Assembly (NCBI GenBank): GCA_002068715.1 | Contig: MWAR01000643.1 | Location: forward strand, 1-10,898 | Direction of reading: 5' to 3' | Source: a bacterium ADurb.Bin374 | GTDB taxonomy: Bacteria > Riflebacteria > Ozemobacteria > Ozemobacterales > Ozemobacteraceae | Length of the DNA stretch: 10,898 nt | In this document: piece after piece, positions 1 to 5,903 of the stretch | Numbering within the stretch: position 1 is the first letter of the stretch | How the letters are laid out: each line of letters starts with the position of its first letter | Translations under genes and position numbers: made by a program | Notes under the pieces: generated by a model | Told to the model about the DNA's origin: nothing | The model's input: the letters and a program-made list of their open reading frames with translations, nothing else | The model's database searches: none

Positions 1-777
1 GAAGGGCCGCTCGCCCCCGTGTTCGAGGCGCGGACGGTCGAAGGTCTCGCGAAGGCGCTCGACATCTATTTCGAGATTGTCGCGAAGGACAAGACCCTCG
101 TGGAACAGGATGACAAGGGATTGCTGAACGAGGGAATCGCCTTTTACGAGCCGAAACTCCATGCGAATGCCAGCGACACCGAGGCCGTCTTCTATTACGG
201 CATGATCCAGTTCTACAACGGAGCGGTCGAAGAGGCATTCAAGCTTCTCGAGCCCCTGCGCAACAGCGAGACGCCATACGGCGACCGCCTCCAGGTTGTC
301 TGGAACGAAATCGACAAACGCAGACGCGAGGAGGAAGCCCGGCGCGAAGCCCTCAGACGCGAGGAAGAAGCACGCGAAGCCGCGCGTATCGCCGCCGCCG
401 AGCAGGCCGCCGCCGCTTCCGCCGCGATTGCCGCCGCTGCCGGAAGCGCCCCATCAGGGTCCGTCGCCTCCGCCTCGAGCCCGGCCGATGCCCTGCATGC
501 CGAAGGCTACGAGTTATACAAAAAGGGCCAGGTCGATGCCGCGATCGAAAAATTCAACACCGCCATCAGCCGCAACCCGAACGATCCGAATTATCACTAC
601 CACCTCGGCCTCGCCCTCACGGACAAGGGGCTGGGCGGCCAGTATGACGCCTTCGACAGGGCGATCGAGGCGTTCAACCGCGTTCTGCGCATGGCTCCGC
701 CCGGCGAAAAACTCGCGAAAGACGCCGAAGCCATGGTCCGTGACATCACCGCCGCCAAAAACACCCTCAAACGCTGA
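1..777 (+). CDS. TPR-repeat protein, 5' end outside window
   Basis: The frame is open from the first base. The GTG at 19 is only an internal candidate start, so I treat the gene as truncated by the window edge. About 258 residues are visible. The middle (roughly 313-430) is an Arg/Glu-rich stretch with EEEARREALRREEEAREAAR-type heptads, a likely coiled coil. It grades into an Ala/Ser/Pro-rich linker. From about base 484 two TPR-like helix pairs follow: one contains YELYKKGQVDAAIEKFNTAI and ends in NPNDPNYHYHLGLAL, the next contains AFDRAIEAFNRVLRMAP. TPRs mediate protein-protein contacts. No catalytic domain is visible, so the role is unknown. The upstream visible part (EGIAFYEPKLHANASDTEAVFYYGMIQFYNGAVEEAF) also looks like TPR helices, which suggests a larger TPR array. 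Confidence 0.8.
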   Translation, partial: EGPLAPVFEARTVEGLAKALDIYFEIVAKDKTLVEQDDKGLLNEGIAFYEPKLHANASDTEAVFYYGMIQFYNGAVEEAFKLLEPLRNSETPYGDRLQVVWNEIDKRRREEEARREALRREEEAREAARIAAAEQAAAASAAIAAAAGSAPSGSVASASSPADALHAEGYELYKKGQVDAAIEKFNTAISRNPNDPNYHYHLGLALTDKGLGGQYDAFDRAIEAFNRVLRMAPPGEKLAKDAEAMVRDITAAKNTLKR

Positions 778-814
778 TTCCAGCGGAACTCACAACGCAC
801 CGCAGAGACAATTT

Positions 815-918
815 CACCACGAAGATACAAAGACCTTTTCACCGCCGAGACACAGAGGCGCAGAGATTGAAAAAATGTACTAAGATATTTTCCTCGGCTT
901 CTCAGCGTCTCCGCGGTG
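815..918. repeat. Degenerate inverted repeat of the CACCACGAAG/ACACAGAG type
   Basis: The left arm holds CACCACGAAGATACAAAGAC (815-834) and CACCGCCGAGACACAGAGGC (840-859). The right arm (about 890-918) ends in CTCAGCGTCTCCGCGGTG, roughly the reverse complement of the second unit. Short reading frames here are made of repeat sequence and have no plausible start site or protein family. The same sequence style returns in the other long gaps of the window. The first unit is preceded by CAACGCACCGCAGAG (793-807), which is exactly complementary to 1208-1222. Confidence 0.7.
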
Positions 919-928
919 AATCGTTCGA

Positions 929-962
929 ATTTCAACATGTCAGACACGAAGATACGAAAAAG
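929..962. repeat. Repeat unit with boundary motif ATTTCAACATGYCAGA
   Basis: ATTTCAACATGTCAGA (929-944) leads into a CACGAAGATACGAAAAAG unit (945-962). The same 16-base lead, with one difference, occurs at 1163-1178. A shorter form (AACATGCCAGACAC) occurs at 5794-5807, also next to a repeat unit. It may therefore mark the edge of the element. Confidence 0.55.
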
Positions 963-982
963 CAAACACTATATATCTGTAG

Positions 983-1002
983 GGGCGGTTCGCGAACCGC
1001 CC
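983..1002. repeat. Perfect 20-bp palindrome
   Basis: GGGCGGTTCG is followed directly by its reverse complement CGAACCGCCC, with no loop. The flank is TGTAGG on the left. Palindromes of this GTAGGGGCGG type are a known intergenic repeat style in several environmental bacterial genomes. A transcript would fold into a strong hairpin, but no T-tract follows, so it does not look like an intrinsic terminator. Confidence 0.75.
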
Positions 1003-1074
1003 GAGCCACCGAACTAGGACATCAGGATATTCTCGTCGCCGCGGGGCAAAGACACAGCAATCCGGAGAACGATA

Positions 1075-1152
1075 CACCGCAAAGACACCAAGACACGAAG
1101 GACGGAGTGAACGTGCAGAAATGATGGTTTGTGTCTTCGTTTCTTTGTGGTG
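1075..1152. repeat. Inverted repeat of CACCRCAAAGACACNAAGACAC units
   Basis: The left arm CACCGCAAAGACACCAAGAC (1075-1094, continuing ACGAAGGAC) is opposed by a right arm at about 1128-1152. The reverse complement of the right arm begins CACCACAAAGAAACGAAGAC. The two arms would form an imperfect hairpin with a loop of about 25-30 bases. Confidence 0.7.
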
Positions 1153-1162
1153 ATTTCAGGGG

Positions 1163-1224
1163 ATTTCAACATGCCAGAAATTATTTTCGAACTCCGTGCC
1201 TCTGTGCCTCTGCGGTGCGTTGGG
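1163..1224. repeat. Repeat unit, second copy of boundary motif
   Basis: ATTTCAACATGCCAGA (1163-1178) is followed by a spacer and then a CCGTGCCTCTGTGCCTCTGC unit ending GGTGCGTTG (1193-1222). The end CTCTGCGGTGCGTTG (1208-1222) is the exact complement of 793-807. Together these two could bracket the whole 793-1222 block as one composite element. A related unit ends at about 5877. Confidence 0.65.
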
Positions 1225-1261
1225 TATTCGCCCCCAAAAAGATCGGTTGCGGGCGGGGAAT

Positions 1262-1272
1262 TGTGATATACT
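1262..1272 (+). promoter_or_regulatory. Extended -10 promoter-like site
   Basis: TGTGATATACT contains TGn followed by TATACT (1264-1272), an extended -10 box. It lies about 30 bases ahead of the first gene of the 1303-5500 cluster, just outside the repeat block. No good -35 box is seen at 17 bases. Similar TGTGAT-centred sites precede the genes at 8588 and 9095. Confidence 0.45.
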
Positions 1273-1302
1273 TGCCCCGTTTGCCACAAGGAGAGAGTCG
1301 AG

Positions 1303-2049
1303 ATGGGCGTGACCACCACGAAACACAACCGCGGCCAGGAGCTTTCCCCCGACCTCGATGCCGGTGAAAATGGCGTCGCCGTCGAGGTGCCGGTGACTCG
1401 TCCCTTCGAAGGGTACACCTACCTTCGCAAGGAATGGATCGACCAGGAAGACGGCATCGAGAAGGTCACCTTCAATATGACGCTCGGCCCGGTCAATCTC
1501 CCGGCCGACTGGAGCCGCACCCAGACCTTCGTCATGATGCCGGAATGGGGCACGTCCCCCCTCCGTCGCACCTGGATCGTGAGGCTGCCGACGCATCTCG
1601 AGGGGCACGACCAGTATCTCTTCCACTATTTTTTCCAGACCTACCATACGAACGGCGAGGAGCGCGTCAGCAGCATGTTCGCCCAGCTGATCCAGCCCCG
1701 CGAAATCGAGTATGTCGATTACGGCGGCGAGCTGGTGAACGTTCGTCTCCACTGGAGCATCGGTGACTGGTCCTATGCGCAGGATACCGAGCTCGAAGCC
1801 GAGGGGATCGAGTGGGGCAGCGAGTTTTCCGTCAGCAGTGCCCCCTACCGCGCGAAAGACCGTCTGTATCAGAACGGTCGCATTCTCGTGATGCGCCGTC
1901 TGCCCGTTCCGCGAAGATTTTACGGCCTGATCTGGGCCCCGAAGGGCGCCGAGATCCGCTTTTGCTTCCAGCTCGTCCGGCATCGTCCCGAAGGCCAGGA
2001 TCTGCTGTGGGACAACAATTTCGGCAAAAATTACTCTCTGACCATTTAA
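1303..2049 (+). CDS. Small protein with CBM21/53-like carbohydrate-binding C-terminus
   Basis: 248 residues, started by ATG with AAGGAG at 1288-1293 (9-base spacer). No signal peptide is visible, so it is probably cytoplasmic. It appears to hold two beta-rich halves. Residues about 35-130 contain EKVTFNMTL, MMPEWG and YLFHYFFQTY. Residues about 140-248 contain VNVRLHWSIGDW, AEIRFCFQLVR and end in LLWDNNFGKNYSLTI. The WDNN-x-GKNY ending (236-244) is the hallmark of starch/glycogen-binding CBM21/CBM53 modules. No catalytic domain is attached. By inference it may bind a storage glucan or act as a scaffold. It is followed after 21 bases by the hydrolase gene, so it probably heads the operon. The fold assignment rests on the C-terminal motif only. 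Confidence 0.7.
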   Translation: MGVTTTKHNRGQELSPDLDAGENGVAVEVPVTRPFEGYTYLRKEWIDQEDGIEKVTFNMTLGPVNLPADWSRTQTFVMMPEWGTSPLRRTWIVRLPTHLEGHDQYLFHYFFQTYHTNGEERVSSMFAQLIQPREIEYVDYGGELVNVRLHWSIGDWSYAQDTELEAEGIEWGSEFSVSSAPYRAKDRLYQNGRILVMRRLPVPRRFYGLIWAPKGAEIRFCFQLVRHRPEGQDLLWDNNFGKNYSLTI

Positions 2050-2070
2050 TCGGCGAGGAGACCGTCACCC

Positions 2071-2637
2071 ATGAGACACCCCGACATTCTTACCCGCGAA
2101 GGCGCCGTCCTTCTCATCACCGATGTGCAGAAGAAGTGCATCAAGCCCATCTACCGCAAGGAACCGATGATCAACAACATCAAGACCCTCGTTTCCTACG
2201 CCGGCATGATTGGTCTGCCCATCCTCCTCACCGAGCTGGCCCCCCAGACGTTCGGCGGCACGATCGAAGAGATCAAGAAGCTGATGCCGCGCCTCGAGCC
2301 GATCAAACGCAGCCGCTACAGCGCCTTCGGAAGTGAAGACCTGACCCTGCGTCTCGAGGCGATGAACACCAACACGCTCGTCGTGGTCGGCATGGAGACC
2401 CACGTGTCGGTCTGCCAGACCGTGCTCGATGCGCTGACCCGCGGTTTCCGCGTCCACGTCGTGCTCGATGCCTCCAGCTCGCGTCGCAAGGTCGACTGGA
2501 AGGTGTCGCTCGAGAAGATGCGCCGCGCCGGTGCCATCGTTACGACTATGGAACTGGTGATGCACGAGATGATCGAGCGCGTCGATGTGCCGCAGTTCGA
2601 CAAGTTCCAGGAGCTGCTGAGCAACATCGGCCGCTGA
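2071..2637 (+). CDS. Isochorismatase-fold cysteine hydrolase-like protein (ISOC family), nucleophile position is Ser
   Basis: 188 residues, ATG with GAGGAG at 2055-2060. The length and pattern fit the small ISOC1/ISOC2-like branch of the isochorismatase superfamily: LLITDVQ (catalytic Asp18), PIKRSRYSAF (Lys79), VVGMETHVSVCQT (107-117), VHVVLDASSSR, and MRRAGAIVTTMELVMHEMI near the end. In this family the third catalytic residue is the Cys of G-x-E-x-x-x-C. Here that position is Ser113 (TCG), and a Cys sits two residues later at 115. So either the nucleophile has moved, Ser replaces it, or the enzyme is inactive. Substrates of this branch are mostly unknown. It lies between the CBM-like protein and the P-loop ATPase with short gaps, which suggests co-transcription with the oxidoreductase genes. 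Confidence 0.88.
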   Translation: MRHPDILTREGAVLLITDVQKKCIKPIYRKEPMINNIKTLVSYAGMIGLPILLTELAPQTFGGTIEEIKKLMPRLEPIKRSRYSAFGSEDLTLRLEAMNTNTLVVVGMETHVSVCQTVLDALTRGFRVHVVLDASSSRRKVDWKVSLEKMRRAGAIVTTMELVMHEMIERVDVPQFDKFQELLSNIGR

Positions 2638-2649
2638 CGGCATCCGACG

Positions 2650-3420
2650 ATGACGATGCCGATCGACGAAGCCGCCGTCATATTCCTGATCGGCGGGCTG
2701 GGGGCCGGGAAGACCGAGCTCGCGCTGAATCTTGCCATACGGCGGGCGCGCAGGCTTGGCCCCGGCCGTTCCTATCTGCTCGATCTCGACATCGTCAACC
2801 CCTTCTTCCGCGTCCGTCACCTCCGTGATGCCCTGACGCGGGAAGGCGTGAAGCTGATCGCGCCCGATGCGCAGGTGACGGCGAACGACATGCCGGCGAT
2901 TCCCGGTCAGGCGTTCGGCGTGCTCCAGAGCTCCGACACTGCCGCCGTGTGCGATGTGGGCGGAGGGGAACTGGGGCTGCGTGTTCTCGGCCGGCTCGCC
3001 CAGCAGGCGGCGGCGAGAAAGGCGCGGACGTATTTCGTCATCAACCCGTACAGGCCTGGGTTCACGAACCTCGAAACGATGCGCCGGAGCTTCGACATCC
3101 TCACCGAACTTTCGGCGCTCCAGGTGACGCATATCGTCGCAAATCCTCATCTTATCAACGAAACGACCCCTGACCTCTTCGCCGCAGGTCTCGAGAAGGT
3201 CCGGAATTTCGCGTCGGGCATGAACCTGCCGATCGCGTTTTCCGTCGCGGCGCCGGCGCTCCTCAGGCTGTTGCCCCACAAAGCGGCGCAACCATCCGAC
3301 GAAGCACCCACGAATCTGGTTGAGTATGACGGACAGCCGCTCCTCGTGCTGGACCGTTACTGGGAAACACCCTGGATCATAGGAAAGGAACAGGAGGTAG
3401 CAACATGCCCAAATGGGTAA
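2650..3420 (+). CDS. P-loop ATPase (CobQ/ParA-like SIMIBI fold) next to 2-oxoacid oxidoreductase
   Basis: 256 residues. Walker A is GGLGAGKT (15-22). A second conserved segment, LLDLDIVNPFFR (43-54), resembles a switch region of the nucleotide-binding SIMIBI class. VCDVGGGELG (Asp102) looks like Walker B. Later parts include TYFVINPYRPGFTN and THIVANPHLINETT, the latter with an Asn in a base-recognition-like position. Related P-loop proteins are found beside vor/kor-type oxidoreductase operons in anaerobes, but I know of no proven function. Maturation or regulation of the enzyme is only inference. The start is uncertain: ATG at 2650 and 2656 both lack a clear Shine-Dalgarno site. The gene begins 12 bases after the hydrolase stop, and its end overlaps the ferredoxin gene by 16 bases, consistent with translational coupling. 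Confidence 0.82.
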   Translation: MTMPIDEAAVIFLIGGLGAGKTELALNLAIRRARRLGPGRSYLLDLDIVNPFFRVRHLRDALTREGVKLIAPDAQVTANDMPAIPGQAFGVLQSSDTAAVCDVGGGELGLRVLGRLAQQAAARKARTYFVINPYRPGFTNLETMRRSFDILTELSALQVTHIVANPHLINETTPDLFAAGLEKVRNFASGMNLPIAFSVAAPALLRLLPHKAAQPSDEAPTNLVEYDGQPLLVLDRYWETPWIIGKEQEVATCPNG

Positions 3421-3611
3421 TCAATGAAGACCTGTGCAAGGGTTGCGGGATCTGCATCGCCCGCTGTCCGCAGAAGGTGCTCGGCGTCTCCGACAGCCTG
3501 TCTGCAAAGGGATACCATCCGACGAAAATGCTGAACGAAGAGAAGTGCACTTCGTGCGCGCTGTGCGGCCGAAGCTGTCCCGACGTGGCTATCGAAGTAT
3601 ACAAAGCCTGA
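3405..3611 (+). CDS. 2x[4Fe-4S] ferredoxin subunit of 2-oxoacid:ferredoxin oxidoreductase (delta type)
   Basis: 68 residues with a strong AGGAGG (3392-3397), spacer 7. Two full cluster motifs are present: C11-x2-C14-x2-C17-x3-C21-P, and C48-x2-C51-x2-C54-x3-C58-P. Each should hold a [4Fe-4S] cluster, passing electrons from the TPP site to soluble ferredoxin. The stretch between them (SDSLSAKGYHPTKML) is typical of the short delta subunit of vor/kor enzymes rather than a free ferredoxin. It overlaps the ATPase gene upstream and is followed 23 bases later by the alpha subunit. In annotated genomes it is called vorD or korD depending on substrate. Confidence 0.93.
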   Translation: MPKWVINEDLCKGCGICIARCPQKVLGVSDSLSAKGYHPTKMLNEEKCTSCALCGRSCPDVAIEVYKA

Positions 3612-3634
3612 CGCATCCAGAAACGGAGAGAACA

Positions 3635-4720
3635 ATGGCTGAAAAGATCCTTATGAAAGGCAACGAGGCGCTCGCCGAGGCCGCTGTCCTGGCCGGTTGC
3701 CGTCACTATTTCGGTTATCCCATCACCCCGCAGAGCGAACTGCCCGAGTATCTCGCGAAGCGCCTACCCGAGGTCGAAGGAGTGTTCCTGCAGGCCGAGA
3801 GCGAAATCGCGGCCATCAACATGGTCTACGGCGGCGCCAGCACCGGCGCCCGCGTCATGACCAGCAGCAGCAGCCCCGGCATCAGCCTGAAGCAGGAAGG
3901 CATTTCCTACATCGCGGCGGCCGAGCTTCCCTGCGTCATCGTCAACGTGATGCGCGGCGGCCCGGGCCTCGGCAACATCTCGCCGGCCCAGTCCGACTAC
4001 TTCCAGGCCACCAAGGGCGGCGGCCATGGCGATTACCACCTGATCGTCCTGTCGCCCAACTCGGTCCAGGAAATGGCCGACATGACGGTGAAGGCGTTCG
4101 AGGCGGCCGACACGTTCAAGAACCCCGTCATGATCCTCAGCGACGGCGTTCTCGGCCAGATGATGGAGCCGGTCGTGCTTCCCGAGCCGACCGATTACGA
4201 CATCAACAGCAAGAAGTGGGCGCTCGGATATCGCGGCGCCGACAAGAAAGAGCGCAATCTCGTCACGACGATCTTCATGAGCGTCGAGAACCTCGAGGAG
4301 CACAACTGGCATCTGTACCAGAAATACCAGTATATCCGCGACGAGTTCGAGAAAGGCTCCTGGAAAGACCTGTCGGTCGAAGAGCACGAGTGCGAAGACG
4401 CCGACATCATTCTCGTCGGCTACGGCATCATCAGCCGCATCCTCAAGACCGTCGTCGAGAAGTGCCGCAAACGGGGCATCAAGGCCGGCCTGCTGCGACC
4501 CAAGTCGCTGTGGCCCTTCCCGAGCGCCCGTGTGGCCGAGCTCGCGAAGAAGACGAAGCAGTTCCTCGTCGTCGAGATGTCGTGCGGCCAGATGGTCGAG
4601 GATGTGAAGCTGGCGGTCGAGGGAAAAGTGCCCGTCTACTTCTTCGGCCGAACCGGCGGAACCATCCCGTCAGACTTCGAGATCCTCACCGAAGTCGATA
4701 AGATCGTGCGCCCCGACTGA
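3635..4720 (+). CDS. vorB: 2-oxoacid:ferredoxin oxidoreductase alpha subunit, VorB type (3-methyl-2-oxobutanoate)
   Basis: 361 residues. I chose ATG 3635, giving MAEKILMKGNEALAEAAVLA, because it follows the ferredoxin stop and has GGAGAG at 3625-3630. An in-frame ATG at 3434 lies inside the ferredoxin gene and is not the start. The protein begins with the pyrimidine-binding domain: GNEALAEAA, FGYPITP (26-32) and QAESEIAAINMVYGGA, whose Glu residues contact the thiazolium cofactor in this family. RVMTSSSSPGISLKQEGISY and MRGGPGLGNISPAQSDYFQA follow, and VMILSDGVLGQMMEP starts the domain-II link. The wording matches sequences annotated VorB, whose substrates are branched-chain 2-oxoacids. Substrate cannot be proven by motif; 2-oxoglutarate (KorA) is the alternative. 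It works with the beta (4751), delta (3405) and gamma (5904) subunits. Confidence 0.93.
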   Translation: MAEKILMKGNEALAEAAVLAGCRHYFGYPITPQSELPEYLAKRLPEVEGVFLQAESEIAAINMVYGGASTGARVMTSSSSPGISLKQEGISYIAAAELPCVIVNVMRGGPGLGNISPAQSDYFQATKGGGHGDYHLIVLSPNSVQEMADMTVKAFEAADTFKNPVMILSDGVLGQMMEPVVLPEPTDYDINSKKWALGYRGADKKERNLVTTIFMSVENLEEHNWHLYQKYQYIRDEFEKGSWKDLSVEEHECEDADIILVGYGIISRILKTVVEKCRKRGIKAGLLRPKSLWPFPSARVAELAKKTKQFLVVEMSCGQMVEDVKLAVEGKVPVYFFGRTGGTIPSDFEILTEVDKIVRPD

Positions 4721-4750
4721 CGGCGCCGCGCAAGAGAAGGAGCGAAGCAT

Positions 4751-5500
4751 ATGCAGAAAGTTTTCTCGCGGCCGCAGAGCCTGAGCGCGAACCCGACCCA
4801 TTACTGTCCCGGCTGCGACCACGGCGTCGTCCATCGTCTCGTGGCCGAATCCGTCGATGAGCTCGACCTGGCCGAACGCACGATCGGCGTCGCACCGGTC
4901 GGATGCTCGGTGTTCGCCTACGAGTATTTCAACCTCGATTTCATCTCCGCCGCGCACGGCCGGGCCCCGGCCGTCGCGACCGGCATCAAGCGCTGCCGGC
5001 CCGATCAGATCGTGTTCACCTACCAGGGCGACGGCGATCTGGCCGCGATCGGCACCGCCGAGATCATCCACGCCGCCAACCGCGGCGAGAACATCTCGGT
5101 AGTGTTCATCAATAATGCCATCTATGGAATGACCGGCGGCCAGATGGCTCCGACCACCCTCGTCGGCATGAAGACCGCCACCTCGCCCTACGGGCGCGAT
5201 GCGTCCCTCACCGGCAACCCGATCAAGATCTCCGAGATGCTTGCCGTGCTCGACGCGCCGGCCTATGTGACCCGCGTCGCGATCAACAATCCCGCCAACC
5301 TGATGAAGGCGAAGAAGGCGATCAAGAACGCTTTCCAGCTCCAGAAGGACGGCAAGGGCTTCTCGTTCGTCGAAGTGCTGTGCATCTGTCCCACCAACTG
5401 GGGCAAGCCGCCCGTCGAGGCGCACAAGTGGCTGGCCGACAACATGATCCCGGTCTTCCCGCTGGGCACCTTCAAGGACAAGCACAAAATCGAAGCCTGA
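4751..5500 (+). CDS. 2-oxoacid:ferredoxin oxidoreductase beta subunit (TPP-binding)
   Basis: 249 residues, AAGGAG at 4737-4742 with an 8-base spacer. The N-terminal HYCPGCDHGVVHRL carries the CPGC pair (19-22) typical of beta subunits. The thiamine pyrophosphate motif starts at GDGDLAAIG (93-96 for GDGD) and closes with NN at 121-122, binding Mg-diphosphate. APVGCSVFAYEYF and NNAIYGMTGGQMAPTT are family hallmarks. With the alpha subunit it forms the active site that decarboxylates the 2-oxoacid and makes acyl-CoA. The gap to vorB is 30 bases, so the two are co-transcribed. A hairpin terminator follows 51 bases downstream. It is called vorA or korB in different annotation schemes, so I give no symbol. 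Confidence 0.93.
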   Translation: MQKVFSRPQSLSANPTHYCPGCDHGVVHRLVAESVDELDLAERTIGVAPVGCSVFAYEYFNLDFISAAHGRAPAVATGIKRCRPDQIVFTYQGDGDLAAIGTAEIIHAANRGENISVVFINNAIYGMTGGQMAPTTLVGMKTATSPYGRDASLTGNPIKISEMLAVLDAPAYVTRVAINNPANLMKAKKAIKNAFQLQKDGKGFSFVEVLCICPTNWGKPPVEAHKWLADNMIPVFPLGTFKDKHKIEA

Positions 5501-5551
5501 GTTCCACGGCCGGCCGCGCATGCCTCACGGCATCGCATCCCGTCATCTAGA

Positions 5552-5584
5552 GACATGGGCGACCCGCAAGGGTCGCCCATTGTC
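5552..5584 (+). terminator. Intrinsic-type terminator after the oxidoreductase cluster
   Basis: ATGGGCGACCC (5555-5565), loop GCAA (a GNRA tetraloop), and GGGTCGCCCAT (5570-5580) form a perfect 11-bp stem. GAC/GTC can extend it past one bulged T. The tail TTGTCTTC is only moderately T-rich, so termination may be partial, allowing some read-through towards the gamma subunit. Confidence 0.75.
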
Positions 5585-5650
5585 TTCAAGAAAAGAGCTC
5601 GACGCACCACCGAGATACTCCGTATAAAAATTCGTCGGCTTCAGGAACGC

Positions 5651-5774
5651 ATCCGCAGATGGAGGGCAGATGAACGCAGATAGGAACGAACACCGGGAAA
5701 AACCTGATTTTCTTCCTGCCCTGGATACTCCATCGAACAAAATAATCTGCTTTTCATCTGCGCAATCTGCGGAT
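5651..5774. repeat. Inverted repeat of ATCCGCAGAT-GCAGATGAACGCAGAT type
   Basis: The left arm starts ATCCGCAGAT (5651-5660), then GCAGATGAA (5666-5674) and CGCAGAT. The right arm (5744-5774) contains TTCATCTGC (5753-5761) and ends ATCTGCGGAT (5765-5774), the exact complement of the left start. The loop is about 60 bases. This is a different repeat family from the CACCAC type. No coding sense is evident. Confidence 0.7.
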
Positions 5775-5791
5775 CGGTTCTCATGACGAAG

Positions 5792-5879
5792 CGAACATGC
5801 CAGACACCGAGGCACAGTGAGTGGGCCGAATTCCATACCGACCGCCTCTGTGTCTCCGTGCCTCCGTGGTGCGTTGAGT
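5792..5879. repeat. CACCAC/CCTCTGTG-type repeat with boundary motif
   Basis: AACATGCCAGACACCGAGGC (5794-5813) resembles the motif at 929 and 1163. The right side holds CCTCTGTGTCTCCGTGCCTC (5845-5864) and then CGTGGTGCGTTGAG, closely matching the end of the unit at 1193-1222. CACCGAGGCACAG and the right arm are roughly complementary, so the element forms an imperfect hairpin. It ends about 25 bases before the next gene. Confidence 0.65.
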
Positions 5880-5903
5880 CTCATGGTATATAAAGGATAA
5901 TAT

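Noticed and set aside
867..1124. Short + frame in the repeat-filled gap
   Set aside because: It is built from repeat units and the palindrome, with no ribosome site and no protein-like pattern.
793..1224. CRISPR array
   Set aside because: The repeat units are degenerate, in both orientations and irregularly spaced, and no cas genes are present.
2065..3291. Long minus-strand frame of about 408 codons opposite the hydrolase and ATPase genes
   Set aside because: It is the mirror of two clear + strand genes in GC-rich DNA. The product is His/Arg/Gly-rich low-complexity with no family motif and no ribosome site.
3434..3634. Upstream extension of vorB
   Set aside because: It lies in another frame of the ferredoxin gene. 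ATG 3635 has its own ribosome site and gives the usual family N-terminus.
4670..5521. Minus-strand frame opposite the beta subunit
   Set aside because: The + strand carries a complete TPP motif here. The antisense product has no recognisable domain and arises from third-position GC bias.
5884..5892. TGGTATATA as an extended -10 for the gamma gene
   Set aside because: It would start transcription at about 5899, after the ribosome site at 5892-5897, so the message would lack it.
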